This document shows positions 1-8,302 of a stretch of 35,454 nucleotides of DNA, piece by piece. The DNA lies in the NCBI GenBank assembly GCA_947625495.1, contig CANQOQ010000015.1:1-35454 (forward strand), given 5' to 3'. Source of the DNA: Candidatus Gastranaerophilales bacterium. GTDB lineage: Bacteria > Cyanobacteriota > Vampirovibrionia > Gastranaerophilales > Gastranaerophilaceae. The translations under genes and the position numbers were made by a program. Under the pieces are notes generated by a model. The model was not told the origin of the DNA. It worked only from the letters and a program-made list of their open reading frames with translations, and did no database searches. Numbering within the stretch: position 1 is the first letter of the stretch; the number at the start of each line of letters is the position of its first letter.

Positions 1-62
1 TTAGCCGGCATAAAAAATAATGTGAATATAAAAAATATTAACAATAAAATTAACTTTTTCAT
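1..62 (-). CDS. N-terminus of an exported or membrane protein, cut by the window edge
   Basis: Reading leftwards from an ATG at 62 there are 20 sense codons with no stop before the window ends. The peptide starts MKKLILLL and continues as an almost unbroken hydrophobic stretch (I, F, L, T, M) to a Pro-Ala pair. This is the shape of a signal peptide or an N-terminal membrane anchor. It starts 31 bases after the thrS stop on the same strand, so it may be co-transcribed with thrS. No clear ribosome binding site is present. A TATAAT-like box (69-74) lies only 6 bases before the ATG, and an in-frame GTG exists at 68. The function cannot be told from 20 residues. Confidence 0.5.
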   Translation of the reverse strand, partial: MKKLILLLIFFIFTLFFMPA

Positions 63-93
63 ATTCACATTATAGCAGTGTTTTATATAAAGT

Positions 94-1875
94 CTATAAG
101 TTTAAATCCTGAGATTTAGAATGAATTTTATTTAATGCTTTTTGAACGAAGTCATCAACATTCATTGTTCCTGCTTCACCTATACCTCTGATTCTTACTG
201 CAACTTTATTATCATCTATTTCTTTATCGCCCATAACAAGTACATAAGGGATTTTATTACCTTGCAGTGCTTCTCTTATTTTATATCCCATACTTTCAGA
301 GCGGTCATCAAGTTTAACTCTTATACCAGCTGCAAACAGTTTATCATAAACCTGTTTTGCGTAATCATTATGGCGTTCTGAAATCGGAACTACGCAGACT
401 TGAACAGGGGCAAGCCACATCGGGAAGGCACCCGCATAGTGTTCAATTAAAATACCGTGGAAACGTTCCATAGAGCCGAATATTACTCTGTGGAGCATAA
501 CGGGTGTTTTCATCTGTCCGTCTTTATCCTGATACTTAATTTCAAATCTTTCGGGAAGATTAAAGTCTAACTGGATTGTAGCACACTGCCATGTTCTTCC
601 TATTGCATCTTTAACCTTGAAATCAATTTTAGGCCCGTAAAATGCTCCGTCACCTTCATTGATTTCATATTTCATTCCACGTTTATCCATGGCTTCTTTC
701 AGTCCTGCTTCTGCAAGCTCCCAATTTTTAAGGTCGCCTACGTAGCTTTCGGGCCTTGTTGATAGCTCTACTTCAAACTCCATATTGAAGATTTTCATTG
801 TATCAGCTACGAAGTCAATGATATTATTTATTTCATCAACCAATTGCTCGGGGGTGCAGAATATATGAGCATCATCCTGAGTAAAACCTTGTACACGTGT
901 TAAACCTGATAAAGCACCCGATTTTTCTTTTCTGTATACGGTTCCAAGTTCCGCCATTCTTAAAGGCAATGAACGGTATGAGTATCTGTTAGCCTGATAA
1001 ATCATTATATGGAAAGGACAGTTCATAGGTTTAACTATATACTGTTCATCATCTTCATTTTCTTTTTGAATAAAGAACATATTTTCTCTGTAGTGGTCGA
1101 TGTGTCCAGATAGCTCCCATAATTTTGATTTAGCGATTTGGGGAGTATGAACAATAACATAACCTCTTTTTCTGTGCTCTGATCTCCAATAATTTTCTAT
1201 TTCTTCACGAACAACAGCTAAATTCGGATGCCACAATACAAGACCTCCGCCTATTTCATCTCTGACAGAGAATAAATCAAGCTGAGTTCCGAGTTTTCTG
1301 TGGTCTCTTTTTTGTGCTTCTTCCAAGAAATTTAAGTATTTATCCAAATCTTCTTTTGTCCAAAATGCCGTTGCATAGATTCTTTGAAGCATTTTGTTTT
1401 TTTCATTGCCTCTCCAGTATGCACCTGCTACTTTTAACAGTTTTATTGCGTTACCTTTAATATAAGTGGTATTCGGAAGGTGAGGGCCTGAGCAAAGGTC
1501 ATTAAATAATACCTTTCCGTCTTTATCTTTTGTCAAATACAGTGTAGGATTATCATTTCTGTGTTCTTCAAGCAATTCGGCTTTATATATTTCACCTTGT
1601 GCTTTAAATTCATCTATTTGCTTTTGAACATCGGGAATTTGATATTTTTCAAATGTCAAATTTTGTTTAACGATATTTTTCATCTCGTTTTCAATATTAA
1701 CAAGGTCTTCATCCGTAAAAGAGTGGCCTTCCAAGTCAAAATCATAATAAAATCCGTTATCAATAGCGGGACCTATTGCAAGTTTTACATTCGGAAACAA
1801 ATTTTGTACTGCCTGAGCCATAATATGTGATGCCGAATGCCTTAGTATATATAGTGTTTCATTATTCTTTTCCAT
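94..1875 (-). CDS. thrS: Threonyl-tRNA synthetase lacking the TGS domain
   Basis: This cytoplasmic class II synthetase charges tRNA-Thr. The 593 residues start directly in the editing domain (HSASH at about 13-17, partner motif CSGPH near 130). The catalytic core follows, with the zinc Cys in MNCPFH near 285, motif 2 around RMAELGTVYRKEKSG, a zinc-ligand His in DDAHIF, and motif 3 around GSMERFHG. The anticodon-binding domain fills the last 100 residues or so. The usual N-terminal TGS domain of about 60 residues is absent, and it cannot be hidden upstream because the gap to the DUF4127 stop is only 62 bases. An AAAAGGA site precedes the ATG by 7 bases, which fixes the start. The 5' leader is too short for a T-box. 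Confidence 0.97.
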   Translation of the reverse strand: MEKNNETLYILRHSASHIMAQAVQNLFPNVKLAIGPAIDNGFYYDFDLEGHSFTDEDLVNIENEMKNIVKQNLTFEKYQIPDVQKQIDEFKAQGEIYKAELLEEHRNDNPTLYLTKDKDGKVLFNDLCSGPHLPNTTYIKGNAIKLLKVAGAYWRGNEKNKMLQRIYATAFWTKEDLDKYLNFLEEAQKRDHRKLGTQLDLFSVRDEIGGGLVLWHPNLAVVREEIENYWRSEHRKRGYVIVHTPQIAKSKLWELSGHIDHYRENMFFIQKENEDDEQYIVKPMNCPFHIMIYQANRYSYRSLPLRMAELGTVYRKEKSGALSGLTRVQGFTQDDAHIFCTPEQLVDEINNIIDFVADTMKIFNMEFEVELSTRPESYVGDLKNWELAEAGLKEAMDKRGMKYEINEGDGAFYGPKIDFKVKDAIGRTWQCATIQLDFNLPERFEIKYQDKDGQMKTPVMLHRVIFGSMERFHGILIEHYAGAFPMWLAPVQVCVVPISERHNDYAKQVYDKLFAAGIRVKLDDRSESMGYKIREALQGNKIPYVLVMGDKEIDDNKVAVRIRGIGEAGTMNVDDFVQKALNKIHSKSQDLNL

Positions 1876-1909
1876 AATTATTCCTTTTTTTTTTGGATGT
1901 TCTCATAAA

Positions 1910-1937
1910 ATTATACATCAAGCATAATAATTTTAAA
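1910..1937 (-). promoter_or_regulatory. Candidate thrS promoter
   Basis: On the minus strand a perfect TATAAT box (1910-1915) lies 16 bases after TTTAAA (1932-1937), inside the 62-base gap between the DUF4127 stop and thrS. The -35 match is poor. Predicted by eye only. It would give thrS its own short-leader transcript independent of the WYL-DUF4127 unit. Confidence 0.45.
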
Positions 1938-3308
1938 TTATAAATTTATTTCAATCTCAAAAAAACGGTTCCAAGGGAAACTATAAACAGGGTTTATATT
2001 TTTTGATTTTAATTTTTTTAAAATTACTGTTTCAAATGGTTTTATGTTTGATTTTAAAATATCGGAAGATAAATTTTCACGTTTTTCTCTGATTTTACTT
2101 CTGATATTAGCCTGATACGCCCAGTCATCAAGGAATCTTATAATTTGAAGTTTTATAAATTCGTTTTTATTGGGATTCTTTGCCTTAAAATATGTCATAG
2201 CACAGCTTATAGCGGAACCTAAAGTATTACCCGTTGTGTTCCAAGCGGCATAACCTAAGAAATTTTTCCAATCCCCGATTTCAAAAAGCTTATTAACAAA
2301 ATTATTATCGGCTCCGTTTGCATTTAAAATATCCGCAATAAAATAGGATTTATCAGGCAGTATTAAATCCCCTTCAAACAATGGTTCATACTTATTCATG
2401 ACAAGTTCGCCCTGCTCATTTTTAAAATTATTAACAAGTAATATTAAATCAGCATTATTTACATCGGATACAAAAGCACCTGCAAGTTCAATTTGGGTTT
2501 CAACTGCTTCTTTAACCGAAATATCTTCATACTTTGAAATTTTATTAATACTGTCAGGATTCATATACACAGGGGCTATCTTAATTTTCTTATCACTGTT
2601 AACGGCTCTTGAAAAAAGAACTAAAGGTATTTCATCTGCGCCTGTTTTAATAAAAACATTATCAATATTAAAAGACAATTTTTTAAGCTCCTCTGCCTCC
2701 ATAACATTTAAGCCGAACTCTGCGCAATCATCTTTTGAAAATACCAATGTGTCAAAAACACCCTGTTTTTTTAGTTCTATATAATACTTGTTCAGGTTAA
2801 AATTACGGTTTCTTGTATTAAGGTAATCATTTAGAATCCAAGAGGGGATATCATTTGAAGTCTTATTACCTGTTTTGTGGTACTTATAAGAATACTTAAA
2901 GATTTTTTCTCCGTATAAACTCCAGTACTCTTTTTCTTCTTCATTGACATTATTATTTGAAATGCGCATAATACTTGAAGATGCGAATACTTTTATATTT
3001 TTTTCTTTTATTATTTGCACAAATTTATCAATACGTGATTTAACGATATCAAAAGAATCAGTGCTTCTTCTTGAAGGAATAAGCCCGCCATAAGCTATTG
3101 TATCTAAAGAAGCTATTAGAAAATCAGTATTTTCAAGAGATTCAATCCAGTTAATTATACCGTTTATATCGGAATTTTTAGTTAATCCTCCCAATAAATC
3201 CTCAGGCGGCAGTGATAAATTTATATTTTTATCCGATAAAGCCGTTTGCTTAATTAAATCATAACATACAGGACGGTTATCAATAGGAACAACTGTAACA
3301 TTATACAT
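1938..3308 (-). CDS. DUF4127 family protein
   Basis: The family has no known biochemical function that I can name. The 456-residue protein opens with VVPIDNRPVCYD, followed by LPPEDLLGG and a DTIAYGGLIPSRRS segment, which are hallmarks of DUF4127. No signal peptide or membrane segment is visible, so it is probably cytoplasmic. The start at 3308 is chosen because AAGGAGG sits 8 bases upstream. A start at 3326 would overlap the previous gene and lack such a site. The gene begins 4 bases after the stop of the WYL regulator, with its ribosome binding site inside that gene's end. The two are therefore almost certainly co-transcribed, and DUF4127 may be a target or partner of the regulators. Confidence 0.85.
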   Translation of the reverse strand: MYNVTVVPIDNRPVCYDLIKQTALSDKNINLSLPPEDLLGGLTKNSDINGIINWIESLENTDFLIASLDTIAYGGLIPSRRSTDSFDIVKSRIDKFVQIIKEKNIKVFASSSIMRISNNNVNEEEKEYWSLYGEKIFKYSYKYHKTGNKTSNDIPSWILNDYLNTRNRNFNLNKYYIELKKQGVFDTLVFSKDDCAEFGLNVMEAEELKKLSFNIDNVFIKTGADEIPLVLFSRAVNSDKKIKIAPVYMNPDSINKISKYEDISVKEAVETQIELAGAFVSDVNNADLILLVNNFKNEQGELVMNKYEPLFEGDLILPDKSYFIADILNANGADNNFVNKLFEIGDWKNFLGYAAWNTTGNTLGSAISCAMTYFKAKNPNKNEFIKLQIIRFLDDWAYQANIRSKIREKRENLSSDILKSNIKPFETVILKKLKSKNINPVYSFPWNRFFEIEINL

Positions 3309-3312
3309 TGAT

Positions 3313-4224
3313 TTATCCTCCTTCAAGATTTTGGAGAATATCGTCCGTCAGTTCAATAAAGTCATCAATTGCATCTTGAGGTCTTTCTATTTTGCAATTT
3401 TCTCCGTATTTTAAAAGTCTTTTAAGTAAACCTTCCCTGTCATTTCCATAATTAGAAACAATCAGATATCCGTTTTCAAAATTAATCATTTTTTCGTCTT
3501 CTTTTAGCTTATATGATTTAGCGAGTCTGCCATATAGTTTAAATACAACAGAATTAGAGCATTCAACATTTTTTATTCTTGATGGCATTTGTTTTAATGA
3601 AATAATAGAATTGAGATATATTTTTCTGTTTCTATGTTTTGATAAATCATTACATACGATTTGGAAATTTCCGTTTTTTTCTGTTATATGCTTAAGTTCA
3701 ACAATAATAGTTTCAATTGTTTTGTTAGATTTTGAGTATGTAAGTGAAATTTGCTGTCCTTCTGAAATAAGTTTTTCAATATAACTTATAAGGTTATTGT
3801 GATCATCAAGGTTTTCTGAATTTTGATTTAAAGCATCCAGAATTTCATTTTGGTTTTTTTCAGGAAAGTATTTTAAAATTTTATAAAAGAAATTTCTTAA
3901 TTGTGTTTCAATTTCATTATTGTGAAGTATTCTTATATATTTAATAAATGAAATTAAAACATCTTTTTCTTCATTAGTAAGATTAATTTTATAAAAAGCA
4001 TTTCTGAGTTTATAAATATTTTTACTTTTTTCAATTTTAAATCCTAAAATTTCCAAAGTATTAAAATATTTAATAAAAGCTTCTGCCGTATAAATATTTG
4101 CAAATAAAGAATTATCTTTAACTTCTTCCATAAGGTCAAATTTAGATAAATCTTTTTCCAACAGGATTTTTAATATTTCAAAAATTCTTAAAGCTGTATC
4201 ATAACTTTTATCAGATTTAGTCAT
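3313..4224 (-). CDS. WYL-type transcriptional regulator, second of a tandem pair
   Basis: The protein is 303 residues long. Its N-terminal 80 residues look like a winged-helix DNA-binding segment (YDTALRIFEILKILLEK). A middle beta-rich section around KNGNFQIVCNDLSKHRNRKIYL resembles a divergent WYL sensor fold, and a C-terminal LLKRLLKYGENCKIERP stretch matches the WCX extension. The W-Y-L triad itself is not kept. The start at 4224 (MTKSDKS) is preferred over 4230 because GAAGGG is spaced 8 bases from it. It overlaps the upstream WYL gene by 8 bases (ATGACTAA), suggesting translational coupling and perhaps a heterodimer, as in actinobacterial PafB-PafC. Assignment rests on overall pattern and context, so it is less certain than for its neighbour. 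Confidence 0.7.
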   Translation of the reverse strand: MTKSDKSYDTALRIFEILKILLEKDLSKFDLMEEVKDNSLFANIYTAEAFIKYFNTLEILGFKIEKSKNIYKLRNAFYKINLTNEEKDVLISFIKYIRILHNNEIETQLRNFFYKILKYFPEKNQNEILDALNQNSENLDDHNNLISYIEKLISEGQQISLTYSKSNKTIETIIVELKHITEKNGNFQIVCNDLSKHRNRKIYLNSIISLKQMPSRIKNVECSNSVVFKLYGRLAKSYKLKEDEKMINFENGYLIVSNYGNDREGLLKRLLKYGENCKIERPQDAIDDFIELTDDILQNLEGG

Positions 4225-5167
4225 TAACATAACCCTTCTTAATCAGCTTAATTTTATCAATAAGTTTTTGTTTAAAGAAATCAGGTGAAATAATTTTAAA
4301 ATCACTGCCAAATAGCAACAATCTTTGAACGAACCAAAACTCTTGACTAACATTAGCCTTAACAATAATATAGTCATCGGTTTTTTCAAGAATTTCTTCA
4401 TTAATTTCCTGTTTAAAATCAGCTAAAGCATTACCGATTAATTTATAAACCACCTCATAAGAATCATAGAATTGAGAATTTTTAATAATACTGACCGAGT
4501 TAATTTTTAAAATTCTTTCAACATTAAGAATACTAAATTTTTGATATTTAAAAACGTAGCACCATAAATAAAGTTTACCGTTTTCATAAACAACTCTTTG
4601 AGGAATAATATCAAGAATTTCGTTATCAAATTTAGGCGAGGAATAAAGAACCGAAACTTTTTTCCCGACTAAATTAGGATTAGATAATTCTTTATACAGT
4701 TTTTTTAAATTTTCCATAGGCGCAGAATCATGAACTTTATCAATAAGAACTTGATTTTCCGTCAGTTTCATAATTTTATCCAAGAGACTGTTAAGTATAT
4801 AAATATCTTCAATTTTAATATCCTGACTATATCTGTTTCTTAAATTAATAATTAAATCAATAACCTCTTCCGTAGAATTAAGAGTAAATGGCATATTTAA
4901 AAGTTCATATTTAAAATTATTTGAAGAACAGGGTCTTGAAATGTCGCAGCCTGCCATTCTTAGAGTTTTAATTGTCAGCCTGACTGTATCATCAGAGAAT
5001 GATTTAGACGTAATTTTATTGGTTTTTAAAATATCGGCGAGTTCTTGAACGGTTCTTCCTTTTTCAAGAAGAAGCGCAAAAACTAATAGGATTCTATATC
5101 CCGTAATACTAACCCATACTTTTTCGTTCTCTTTTAAGTTATTATTTATATTCTCAATCAAATGCAT
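4217..5167 (-). CDS. WYL-domain transcriptional regulator, first of a tandem pair
   Basis: This 316-residue protein has an N-terminal helix-turn-helix (about 22-90, with RILLVFALLLEKGRTVQELA), a WYL domain (about 165-225, with RVVYENGKLYLWCY and FSILNVERI) and a C-terminal WCX-like section (about 265-310, LLLFGSDFKIISP). Proteins of this layout sense a ligand, in some families nucleic acid, and control transcription. WYL pairs such as PafBC govern DNA-damage responses in actinobacteria. Whether this pair does the same is inference. It is the first gene of a minus-strand unit with the second WYL gene and DUF4127. An 18-bp palindrome 29 bases upstream is a plausible site for autoregulation. No strong ribosome binding site is visible before the ATG. 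Confidence 0.85.
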   Translation of the reverse strand: MHLIENINNNLKENEKVWVSITGYRILLVFALLLEKGRTVQELADILKTNKITSKSFSDDTVRLTIKTLRMAGCDISRPCSSNNFKYELLNMPFTLNSTEEVIDLIINLRNRYSQDIKIEDIYILNSLLDKIMKLTENQVLIDKVHDSAPMENLKKLYKELSNPNLVGKKVSVLYSSPKFDNEILDIIPQRVVYENGKLYLWCYVFKYQKFSILNVERILKINSVSIIKNSQFYDSYEVVYKLIGNALADFKQEINEEILEKTDDYIIVKANVSQEFWFVQRLLLFGSDFKIISPDFFKQKLIDKIKLIKKGYVND

Positions 5168-5195
5168 ACAGTAATATTTTATACAAATTTCCCAT

Positions 5196-5213
5196 AAAGT
5201 ATAAATACTTTAC
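5196..5213. promoter_or_regulatory. 18-bp palindrome in the divergent WYL / dCMP deaminase promoter region
   Basis: TAAAGTAT-AA-ATACTTTA is a perfect inverted repeat with 8-base arms, centred in the 114-base gap between two divergent transcription units. Its position 29 bases before the WYL gene start and its symmetry suit a dimeric regulator, most simply the WYL pair itself. No clear -35/-10 pair could be fixed on either strand, although a TGTATAAAAT stretch on the minus strand (5178-5187) is a possible -10 region. Operator role is inferred. Confidence 0.5.
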
Positions 5214-5281
5214 AATTCATAAATCTATATATGAAGATGTGAAAGAGTCTGTTAATATATAAATAAAGATAGGCGGATAAA

Positions 5282-5737
5282 ATGGTAAAAGAGTGGTGTG
5301 AATATTTTCTTGAAATAGCAAAAACCTGCTCAACAAGGTCAAATTGCTTAAGAGCACATGTGGGAGCTGTTATAGTTGGTGAAGATAAAAAAATAAAAGC
5401 AACCGGATACAATGGAACTCCTTCAAAGGTAATTTCCTGCTACGAAACAGGCAAATGTTACAGGATAGAAAATAATATTCCATCAGGCACTCAATATGAA
5501 ACATGCCGCAGTATCCACGCAGAACAAAATGCAATTATTCAAGCCGGACAAGACAGATGTAAAGATGCAACAATGTATATTTACGGTCATAATTTCATCT
5601 GCATTTTATGTAAAAGATTTATTGTCCAATCTGGGATAAAAGAAGTTTATTTGAGAAAAGATGATAATTCACCCATAGAACATATATCAGTTGAAGATAT
5701 AAGAAATGAATTATCAAAACAAGTTAATTTGAAATAA
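5282..5737 (+). CDS. dCMP deaminase-like zinc protein (ComEB family)
   Basis: Deoxycytidylate deaminase converts dCMP to dUMP for thymidylate synthesis in the cytoplasm. The 151 residues contain CSTRSNCLRAHVGAVIV (16-32), TGYNGTP (41-47), the metal and catalytic HAE (H79, E81) and CILC (C107, C110), so all zinc ligands and the proton-shuttling Glu are present. The residue before C107 is Ile where the family usually has Pro. Length fits the family. The ATG at 5282 follows AGGCGG by 5 bases. It lies 2 bases upstream of the lipoate-ligase-like gene and must be co-transcribed with it. It diverges from the WYL unit. A related riboflavin- or tRNA-type deaminase is less likely because of the dCMP-specific spacing of motifs. 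Confidence 0.88.
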   Translation: MVKEWCEYFLEIAKTCSTRSNCLRAHVGAVIVGEDKKIKATGYNGTPSKVISCYETGKCYRIENNIPSGTQYETCRSIHAEQNAIIQAGQDRCKDATMYIYGHNFICILCKRFIVQSGIKEVYLRKDDNSPIEHISVEDIRNELSKQVNLK

Positions 5738-5739
5738 AT

Positions 5740-6423
5740 ATGGCTAAATTAATAGAATACAGCGTAAATACAGGCATGGTAAACATGGCAGAAGATTCAA
5801 AGCTTTTGGATAATGCCATTAAAAACAATGAAAAAGAACCGATTATACGTTTTTACGGCTGGAAACCAAGGTGTGTTTCACTCGGAAGAAATCAATCCGA
5901 AAGCTCTGTAAATAAGAAATATTGCGATGAAAATAATATTGATATTGTAAGGAGAATAACAGGCGGCAGAGGTTTATTACACGACTGTGAAGTTACTTAT
6001 TCTTTTATATGTCCGGTAAATTTTTTAAAAAACGGAGAAAGCATAATACATTCATACAAAGAAATTTCTTCCGCAATCATTTTTGGGTTTAAAGAATTAG
6101 GTTTAGAACTCAATATAGGACAAAAACAAAGAGGAAAAAATAGTTTTGAATATTGCATGTCACTGTCAACAGGTGCTGACTTATGTTACGGAAGTAAAAA
6201 ATTAATAGGTTCCGCTCAATACAGAAAACAAAACTATATACTTCAGCATGGTTCGATTTTATTCGATTATAATCCGAATATTATTGAAAAAATTTTTAAT
6301 GAGAAAACCTGTACAAATTCTGTAACCTGTATAAAAGAAATTAATCGGCAACTAAATTACAAAGATATAATAGAATGTATGCAAAAAGGATTCAGTGAGT
6401 ATTTTTCTATCGTTTATGTCTGA
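5740..6423 (+). CDS. Lipoate/octanoate transferase, LipM-like
   Basis: The protein belongs to the biotin/lipoate A/B ligase superfamily, which attaches octanoyl or lipoyl groups to 2-oxoacid dehydrogenase and GcvH proteins. In its 227 residues one sees RFYGW (37-41), RRITGGRGLLH (71-81), Cys139 in EYCMSLS, GSKKLIGSAQ (151-160, with candidate acyl-binding Lys153/154) and LQHGSI (168-173). A Cys just before that GSAQ block is the feature separating LipM-type octanoyltransferases, which use an acyl-Cys intermediate, from ATP-dependent LplA. The domain that LplA carries at its C-terminus is missing. It follows the dCMP deaminase by 2 bases, and its 3' end overlaps the opposing gene by 17 bases. 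Confidence 0.85.
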   Translation: MAKLIEYSVNTGMVNMAEDSKLLDNAIKNNEKEPIIRFYGWKPRCVSLGRNQSESSVNKKYCDENNIDIVRRITGGRGLLHDCEVTYSFICPVNFLKNGESIIHSYKEISSAIIFGFKELGLELNIGQKQRGKNSFEYCMSLSTGADLCYGSKKLIGSAQYRKQNYILQHGSILFDYNPNIIEKIFNEKTCTNSVTCIKEINRQLNYKDIIECMQKGFSEYFSIVYV

Positions 6424-6811
6424 ATTTAGCACTATAAAACATATCACTTTTGCTCAAGATGTTATGAATTTTCTTCTCATCTTCATCCGTAGCAGCAGTA
6501 AGAAAAAATCTTTCCTGAGTTTCTCTTGGGTTAACAAAGAAATTAACTTTAGTTAGTTTAACTTTTTTTGAACCTTTCGGCAATTCATTTTTATATAATT
6601 TATCAAGTCTTTCTGCAAAATTCATTGCAGCATTATGAACAGTGCCGTCAATATCCTCACTAAACGAAACCGTATCAGTTAAATTATATTCTTTCAGATT
6701 AGAATTATTATTAAAAGCAGTTTGCATTATAAAAGGTACCGGAGCTTTAGGTTTGCCGTCATTCAATGTAAAGACCATTAAAGATTTAAATGAAACGGGG
6801 TTTATATTCAT
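6407..6811 (-). CDS. Small protein of unknown function with an NPVSFK N-terminus
   Basis: I do not recognise a described family. The 134-residue product starts MNINPVSFKSLMVF, carries a helical middle part (AAMNFAERLDKLYKNEL) and ends in a basic tail (SAKFRHKR). There is no signal peptide or membrane segment. From memory, short INPxSF-like starts recur in hypothetical proteins of gut Melainabacteria, but this is recollection and not shown here. The start at 6811 is chosen because AAGGA lies 6 bases upstream. An ATG at 6817 would be too close to it. The gene is monocistronic and overlaps the end of the opposing LipM-like gene by 17 bases with no terminator between. Confidence 0.7.
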   Translation of the reverse strand: MNINPVSFKSLMVFTLNDGKPKAPVPFIMQTAFNNNSNLKEYNLTDTVSFSEDIDGTVHNAAMNFAERLDKLYKNELPKGSKKVKLTKVNFFVNPRETQERFFLTAATDEDEKKIHNILSKSDMFYSAKFRHKR

Positions 6812-6896
6812 AAACATTCCTTTTTGTAGGGTTACATTAATATAAAACTCAAGAAAAAAAAATTTGCGCTTATAATTATGAAAAAGCTGTAAAATC

Positions 6897-6905
6897 TGCT
6901 ACAAT
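6897..6905 (+). promoter_or_regulatory. Candidate extended -10 promoter of the M16-CsaB run
   Basis: TGCTACAAT (6897-6905) is an extended -10 element, 34 bases before the chosen start of the first M16 gene. A weak -35 (TTATGA, 6876-6881) is 18 bases upstream. It is the only good candidate in the gap between the divergent NPVSFK gene and this operon. The TATAAT at 6871-6876 is another possibility. Confidence 0.4.
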
Positions 6906-6938
6906 ATATAGGTAAATATGAAGTACAGAGGTCTAATA

Positions 6939-8291
6939 ATGGCAAAAGAAAAAATAAAAAAAAATTTAATTAAATATCCATATTTGGAAAGACCTGTTGA
7001 AATATATGAAAGAGAAAACGGACATAAAATTGTATTTGCATATAAACGAGGAAGCTTAATAAATATAAGCAGCTGGGTTAAAACAGGCTCTATAAACGAG
7101 AATGATGAAAATAACGGTATATCTCATTTTCTTGAGCATTTAATGTTTAAAGGTACATCAAAACATAAAGCGGGAGAATTTGACAGGACACTTGAATCAA
7201 GAGGAGCAATAGTTAATGCCGCTACTTGGAAAGATTACACTTTTTATTATGTAACTATTCCAAAAGGTATTGATAGTAAAAATTTTAATGACACGCTTAA
7301 ATTGCATGCCGATATGATGCTTGATCCAATTATCCCCGCTAATGAAATAGGAGACCCTTTCAATTTAAACGATAAAAAAATTACTACAAAACGTGAAAGG
7401 CATGTTGTAATTGAAGAAATAAGAATGCGTAAAGACCAGCCTTGGACTAAAGTTTATAATCAGTGCAACAACGATTTATATACTTCTCACCCTTATAAAA
7501 GAGACGTTATTGGTAACGAGCAGATAATTTCAACAATAAAAAGAGAAACAATTCTTGATTATTATAAAAAATTCTATACGCCAAATAATATAACAACAAT
7601 AATAGTCGGAGATTTAAAAGCGGAAGAAATTATTCCTAAAATAATAAAAGAATTTGATTTTAAAGGAAGAAAAAACACAATATTAAAAGAAAATAAACCC
7701 GATAAACAAATAAAGGGCGGTAAATATTCAGAAGTATATTCGGATATAAATACGGGATTTCTTATGTTCGGATATTTAGGTTCTAAAGCCGGTGATATAA
7801 AAACTTCGACAATATTGGAAATGATATGTTTAATACTGGGACAGGGGCAAAGTTCAAGACTGTATCAGGAATTGATTGAAAAATCAAAAAAAACAATATT
7901 TAATATAGTCTCTACCGATTACTATCATTTTAGAGACGGCGGAAACTTATTTGTACAAGCGAATTTCATTCCCGATGAAAAAGAAAATGCTATTAAATTA
8001 ATAAAAAATCAAATAGAAAAACTATATAATCAAGGTATAGATGAAAAAGAGCTGAATAAAGCCAAGAAAAAGTTAAAATCGGCATTTGCGGAAAACTCTG
8101 AAACCGTATCTGATATTGCTGAAACAATAGGTTTTTATATGACTGTTTGCGATAAACTTGATTGTGTTGAAGAATATATAAATGTCATAGATAAAATAAC
8201 AGTTAAAGACATAGAAGTGACTGCCAAAAAGTTTTTAAACACAAAAAATGCCGTAATATCGGTATTAATGCCTCAAAAGTATAAAAAATAA
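6939..8291 (+). CDS. M16 family zinc peptidase, active subunit
   Basis: A pitrilysin-type metallopeptidase of 450 residues with the inverted zinc motif HFLEH (63-67) in GISHFLEHLMFKGT and the third ligand in VVIEEIRM about 75 residues on. The C-terminal half has the usual second M16 fold but a degenerate LxEKxGLAY segment (IEKSKKTIFNIV). The loop before the third ligand is longer than usual. The start at 6939 is chosen because CAGAGG lies 7 bases upstream, while the ATG at 6918 has only a weak site. Its partner starts 11 bases after it. In M16B enzymes an active HxxEH subunit commonly pairs with an inactive subunit bearing an Arg-Tyr pair, and these two genes fit that. No signal peptide is visible. 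Confidence 0.93.
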   Translation: MAKEKIKKNLIKYPYLERPVEIYERENGHKIVFAYKRGSLINISSWVKTGSINENDENNGISHFLEHLMFKGTSKHKAGEFDRTLESRGAIVNAATWKDYTFYYVTIPKGIDSKNFNDTLKLHADMMLDPIIPANEIGDPFNLNDKKITTKRERHVVIEEIRMRKDQPWTKVYNQCNNDLYTSHPYKRDVIGNEQIISTIKRETILDYYKKFYTPNNITTIIVGDLKAEEIIPKIIKEFDFKGRKNTILKENKPDKQIKGGKYSEVYSDINTGFLMFGYLGSKAGDIKTSTILEMICLILGQGQSSRLYQELIEKSKKTIFNIVSTDYYHFRDGGNLFVQANFIPDEKENAIKLIKNQIEKLYNQGIDEKELNKAKKKLKSAFAENSETVSDIAETIGFYMTVCDKLDCVEEYINVIDKITVKDIEVTAKKFLNTKNAVISVLMPQKYKK

Positions 8292-8302
8292 CAGGTGAAA
8301 TT

